64,000 nucleotides of DNA, taken from NCBI GenBank assembly GCA_019137255.1, contig WPDH01000268.1, positions 62,001-126,000 on the forward strand, given 5' to 3'. How positions within the stretch are numbered: position 1 is the stretch's first letter; each line of letters begins with the position of its first letter. Shown piece by piece: positions 61,352-64,000 of the stretch. The translations under genes were made by a program, and so were the position numbers. This DNA is from Corinectria fuckeliana (taxonomy: Eukaryota > Ascomycota > Sordariomycetes > Hypocreales > Nectriaceae). The notes under the pieces were generated by a model. That model made no database searches, had not been told where the DNA came from, and saw nothing but the letters and a program-made list of their open reading frames with translations.

Positions 61352-62728
61352 TCACTCAATCATCTCCCCCTCCCCCACGTCCTCCGGCAACTTGGACCAC
61401 CGGCTCTTATACACCCTCCCATTCTTGACAACAGCCAGCACGCAGCGCTCGGGCTCATCCAAAATAGCAACGTCGTCAAGCGGATTCCCCTTCAAGACGA
61501 GCATGTCCGCCGCGAAGCCCTCTCTAATCTGCCCCAAGACCCCGTCCTGCCGCAACATGCTCGCCGCATTCACCGTCGCGCCCTGCAGCACCGCCTTGCC
61601 GCCGAGCACCCGCGCCCGGAGGCCGAACTCGCGGCTCTGCTCTGCCTGCAGCGGGCCCAGCAGGTCGGAGCCGTGGCAGATGCCCACGCCCGCCTCGGCC
61701 GCGACCCGCAGCGAGGCCAGGCCCCGGTCCAGCAGCCGCCGGTTCTTCTCCAGGTTCGCCGGCGGCAGGAACCCGGCGTACTTGTCGGAGCCCATGGCCG
61801 CGTAGGTGACCAGCGTCGGCGTCAGCCACACGCCCCGGCGCGCCAGGTACAGCGCCGTGTCCTGGTCCAGCAGGTTGCCGTGCTCGATGCCCCGGACGCC
61901 GTGGTCGACCGCGTGCCGGATCGCCTTGGGCGTGTACGCGTGCGCCGTGACGAACGTCCCGTAGCTCTCGGCCACTTCGCATATCGCCTCGACTTCTGCG
62001 GCCGTCAACTGCGTGTTCTCGATGCGGTCCGTCGGCGACGCCACGCCCCCGCCGACCATGATCTTGATGAAGTCGCCGCCGGTGCGGAGCTGTTCCCGCG
62101 CGGCGCGGACGCACTCGGGCACGCCGTCCACGACCGTAGAAAGACCTCCCTGGCTTCCGCAGCACTGCTGGCGATCGTGCGCGCCTCTGCGGTCGCCGTG
62201 TCCGCCCGTCTGCGAGAGAGCCTGGTTCGCGATGAACATCCTAGGGCCGGGGAAGACGTCGTCTTCGATGGCTTCCTTCAGGGCCAGCGTTGCGCCGCCC
62301 GTGTCTCTGATGGTTGTGAATCCCTTGGCGAGCATCTGGCCGCAGAGATACGGCTGGCGGAACTGCGAGACCGCGGCGTCGGCGCCAAACGCGCTGGCAT
62401 TGAGGCCGTCGTCGCCGGGGACGGCGCTGATGTGGACGTGGCAGTCGATGAGGCCTGGGCACAGGTACTTGCCGTCGAGGTCGACGACCGTATCTTGTGG
62501 TGATGGCGGTGTATCTTGGCCGACATGTTCAATCAACCCGGCTGATATCTTGACGGTTGCTTTCGTGACTGAACCGCGAACTGGGTCAATCACGTTGGCA
62601 TTCTGAAAGACATATGTCGTCTGGGGCGGCAACTTCCAGGGCTTGACCACCTTATCAGGCATGGTTGATGCATTGCCGCCGCCGTGCCTCACGGTCAACT
62701 GTGAGGCTTCGGTCCTTCGAATCGTCAT
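61352..62728 (-). CDS. Metal-dependent amidohydrolase (prolidase/ochratoxinase-like branch)
   Basis: A 458-aa single-exon hydrolase of the amidohydrolase superfamily, subfamily with imidazolonepropionase-like and ochratoxinase-type enzymes, cleaving C-N bonds. Binuclear metal ligands can be read in order: HxH in LIDCHVHIS (about residue 96), the bridging Lys in FIKIMVGGG (about 222), His in VTAHAY (about 262), His in GIEHGNLL (about 282) and Asp in ICHGSDLLG (about 352). The N-terminal composite beta-sandwich (YVFQNANVIDPVRG) and its C-terminal partner (GFAADMLVLKGNPLDDVAILDEPE) are intact. Translation may begin at ATG 62728 or at a second ATG about 22 codons on (MPDKVVKPWKLPPQ), which fits the family better. 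No signal peptide. Substrate unknown. Confidence 0.87.
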   Translation of the reverse strand: MTIRRTEASQLTVRHGGGNASTMPDKVVKPWKLPPQTTYVFQNANVIDPVRGSVTKATVKISAGLIEHVGQDTPPSPQDTVVDLDGKYLCPGLIDCHVHISAVPGDDGLNASAFGADAAVSQFRQPYLCGQMLAKGFTTIRDTGGATLALKEAIEDDVFPGPRMFIANQALSQTGGHGDRRGAHDRQQCCGSQGGLSTVVDGVPECVRAAREQLRTGGDFIKIMVGGGVASPTDRIENTQLTAAEVEAICEVAESYGTFVTAHAYTPKAIRHAVDHGVRGIEHGNLLDQDTALYLARRGVWLTPTLVTYAAMGSDKYAGFLPPANLEKNRRLLDRGLASLRVAAEAGVGICHGSDLLGPLQAEQSREFGLRARVLGGKAVLQGATVNAASMLRQDGVLGQIREGFAADMLVLKGNPLDDVAILDEPERCVLAVVKNGRVYKSRWSKLPEDVGEGEMIE

Positions 62729-63160
62729 TTCGGGTTTAACCTAGTTAATGCGGAAACACGCAAGAGATGGCGAGATGAGTCGTCCTCGAAGATCAAGTCA
62801 CTGATAGCAACCTCGTGTGGAGGAGTCGACAGAGATAAGTGAGGCGGCGAGTCGATGAGACAAGCAAATGCACGTAGCCCCGCGATCGTCCAGACCTGGT
62901 AATGATGATCCGATCCAAGGAAGTCACAACAAGGTAATCACAGTCAACATCGACATTCGAACTATACCTTTTGAGCATCGTAAAGCTTGAGCATCGTTGA
63001 GAGCTTCTTCATTCAAGTTGCCATAACTTCATGCCTCCAGAACCCGAATTGCGCCTTTGTCTATGAATCCACATTTCCCTTGCCTTGAGGTATTTCCAGC
63101 TTCTGCCAATGCCACCCCATTTCGTCCATTCCTTTTCACTCCATCTAATCTCCCTCTTCA
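62729..63160. other. Intergenic region, nothing recognised
   Basis: The stretch of 432 nt lies between the amidohydrolase start and the Elp3 stop. It must hold the amidohydrolase promoter and the Elp3 3' untranslated region. No further feature is seen. Confidence 0.4.
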
Positions 63161-64000
63161 TCATTGGGCCTCCTGCTTTCGCCCATCAAGCCACTTGCTC
63201 ATGTAGGGTCCGTCCAGCCAGAACCCGAGCTTCTGGTAGTAGCTCCGCACGCCCACGCCCGATATCACGCTGATCTTGTCGCTGCCGTGCTCCTCCCTCG
63301 CGATTCTCTCCGCCTCCTCCATCAGCAACGTTCCGAAGCCCTGGTGCTGGAACTTGCGCGGGTCGCGCGCGTGGACGGGCACGGCCGTGCCGTAGACGTG
63401 CAGCTCTCGCACCATGCTCGTCGGTTGGCCGATGAGCTCCTCCCGGAACGTGTACTTCTCGGTGCACTTGCGCAGCCTCAGCAGCGCGACCAGGATATCC
63501 TGCTTGGGGTCTTCGTAGGCGAGGAACGTTTCCCAGCCTCCGTTGGCCGCGTAGTCTCTCCGCACCAGCTCGATCTGGTTGGGTCGGATCTTGTTCTTGA
63601 TTTCGTTGACGCCGACTTCACGCGTGCGCACGTCTCGGCACGTTGTGCCAAAGTCCTTCATGCGAGCCAACGCCAGTTCACGCAGGTTCCCGTTCTCTAC
63701 GCCAGACGTGACCAGAGGCATGGGAATATCACGCTGGACACGGTAAATGCGCGTCCACGGGGGAATCAGCGCCATGATCCTAGCGACAAGGTCGATCAAC
63801 CCGTTGGGAGTGTAGTTCTGGTACCGCCCTGTCCGCCACAACTCGTACAGGCCCGTACCTCTGATGACCAGCGTCGGGTAGATCTTGAGGCCATCAGTCC
63901 TGAAGGCTGGGCTCTCAAAGTACTCTCTGAACTGATCAATGTCACGCTCCATGCCGACGTTTGGCAAGTCGGGCATCATGTGGCTGACGACTTTGTAGCC
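63161..64000 (-). CDS. ELP3: Elongator complex catalytic subunit Elp3, 5' part beyond window
   Basis: C-terminal half of the tRNA-modifying subunit of Elongator, which makes 5-carboxymethyl uridine derivatives at wobble position 34. The window begins in the radical-SAM domain at GYKVVSHMMPDLPNVGMERD, one of the most conserved stretches of Elp3. Then come LKIYPTLVIRGTGLYELWR, DIPMPLVTSGVENGNLRELA and CRDVRTREVG (zinc-associated and linker parts), followed by the GNAT acetyltransferase domain: VRELHVYGTAVPVH, the acetyl-CoA-binding loop KFQHQGFGTLLMEEAERIA and RSYYQKLGFWLDGPYMSKWL at the end. No intron is present in the visible part. The 4Fe-4S cysteines are upstream, outside the window. Confidence 0.97.
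   Translation of the reverse strand, partial: GYKVVSHMMPDLPNVGMERDIDQFREYFESPAFRTDGLKIYPTLVIRGTGLYELWRTGRYQNYTPNGLIDLVARIMALIPPWTRIYRVQRDIPMPLVTSGVENGNLRELALARMKDFGTTCRDVRTREVGVNEIKNKIRPNQIELVRRDYAANGGWETFLAYEDPKQDILVALLRLRKCTEKYTFREELIGQPTSMVRELHVYGTAVPVHARDPRKFQHQGFGTLLMEEAERIAREEHGSDKISVISGVGVRSYYQKLGFWLDGPYMSKWLDGRKQEAQ

Noticed and set aside
61265..62503. Open frame of 412 codons antisense to the amidohydrolase
   Set aside because: Starts and ends without splice or promoter logic, Arg/Ala/His-rich composition typical of antisense shadows; the sense gene is certain.
1..64000. CRISPR array, bacterial operons, ribosome binding sites, rRNA
   Set aside because: The window is clearly eukaryotic (spliceosomal introns, fungal protein families), and no regularly spaced direct repeats or rRNA sequence were seen.

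Overview
The window is nuclear DNA of a filamentous ascomycete (Pezizomycotina, most likely a Sordariomycete). The genes carry many short introns of about 50-125 nt with GT...CTAAC/CTGAC...AG signals, coding and intergenic DNA are moderately GC-rich, and the gene set is typical of moulds: a kinesin-14 of the KlpA type, AcrB, FHIP (FhipA), a mitochondrial ClpP, a Zn2Cys6 regulator, a plant-type O-methyltransferase and a Ser/Thr-rich wall protein. A poly-C run holding two N bases (45851-45893) shows that this is draft assembly. The species cannot be named from sequence alone.

Layout. 1-3404 (-): kinesin-14, running off the left edge. 4180-5214 (+): PlsC-type acyltransferase (Vps66/Loa1 type). 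5682-7614 (-): mitochondrial dihydroxyacid dehydratase. 8592-9410 (-): stand-alone thioesterase. 9884-11209 (-): unknown, probably mitochondrial. 11453-12428 (+): ClpP protease. 13222-14905 (+): DUF89 damage-control phosphatase. 15283-16496 (+): multi-pass membrane protein. 17072-18447 (+): O-methyltransferase. 18725-21075 (-): secreted Ser/Thr-rich protein. 22858-23629 (-): Mn-superoxide dismutase. 24214-24864 (+): small unknown protein. 25179-25423: MITE-like element. 25566-27425 (+): Zn2Cys6 factor with a frame break. 27464-28285 (-): SDR-fold protein without the usual catalytic pair, converging on the factor with a 38-nt gap. 29212-30483 (+): T5orf172/DUF1766 (MUG113-like) protein. 30744-30814: tRNA-Arg(ACG). 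32247-35357 (-): FHIP. 36435-37244 (-) and 38262-39517 (+): two unrecognised, divergent coiled-coil genes. 40146-43013 (-): AcrB. 43014-48401: gene-poor. 48402-49468 (-): unknown. 49854-50706 (+): LYR-motif protein (LYRM5/ETFRF1 type). 50903-52753 (-): SAM methyltransferase. 56863-59018 (+): CCR4 deadenylase. 59599-60939 (-): divergent mitochondrial carrier. 61352-62727/62728 (-): metal-dependent amidohydrolase. 63161-64000 (-): Elp3, running off the right edge.

Most genes are housekeeping genes and form no single pathway. Mitochondrial functions are well represented (Ilv3, ClpP, LYRM5-like, a carrier, the 9884 protein), and two genes concern microtubule transport (kinesin-14 and FHIP), without evidence that they are linked. 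No large biosynthetic cluster is present: there is no PKS, NRPS or terpene synthase, only scattered thioesterase, O-methyltransferase and SDR genes.

The least explained parts are: (i) the coiled-coil gene at 38262-39517, whose repeat is a 112-bp near-palindrome that encodes nearly the same heptad-like peptide on both strands; (ii) the regulator/SDR pair with a MITE and CGG-type palindromes in its flanks; (iii) two broken reading frames (kinesin-14 and the regulator), which may be sequence errors or real lesions; and (iv) the 5.4-kb and 4.1-kb intergenic regions. All exon boundaries were placed by eye from reading frames and splice signals.
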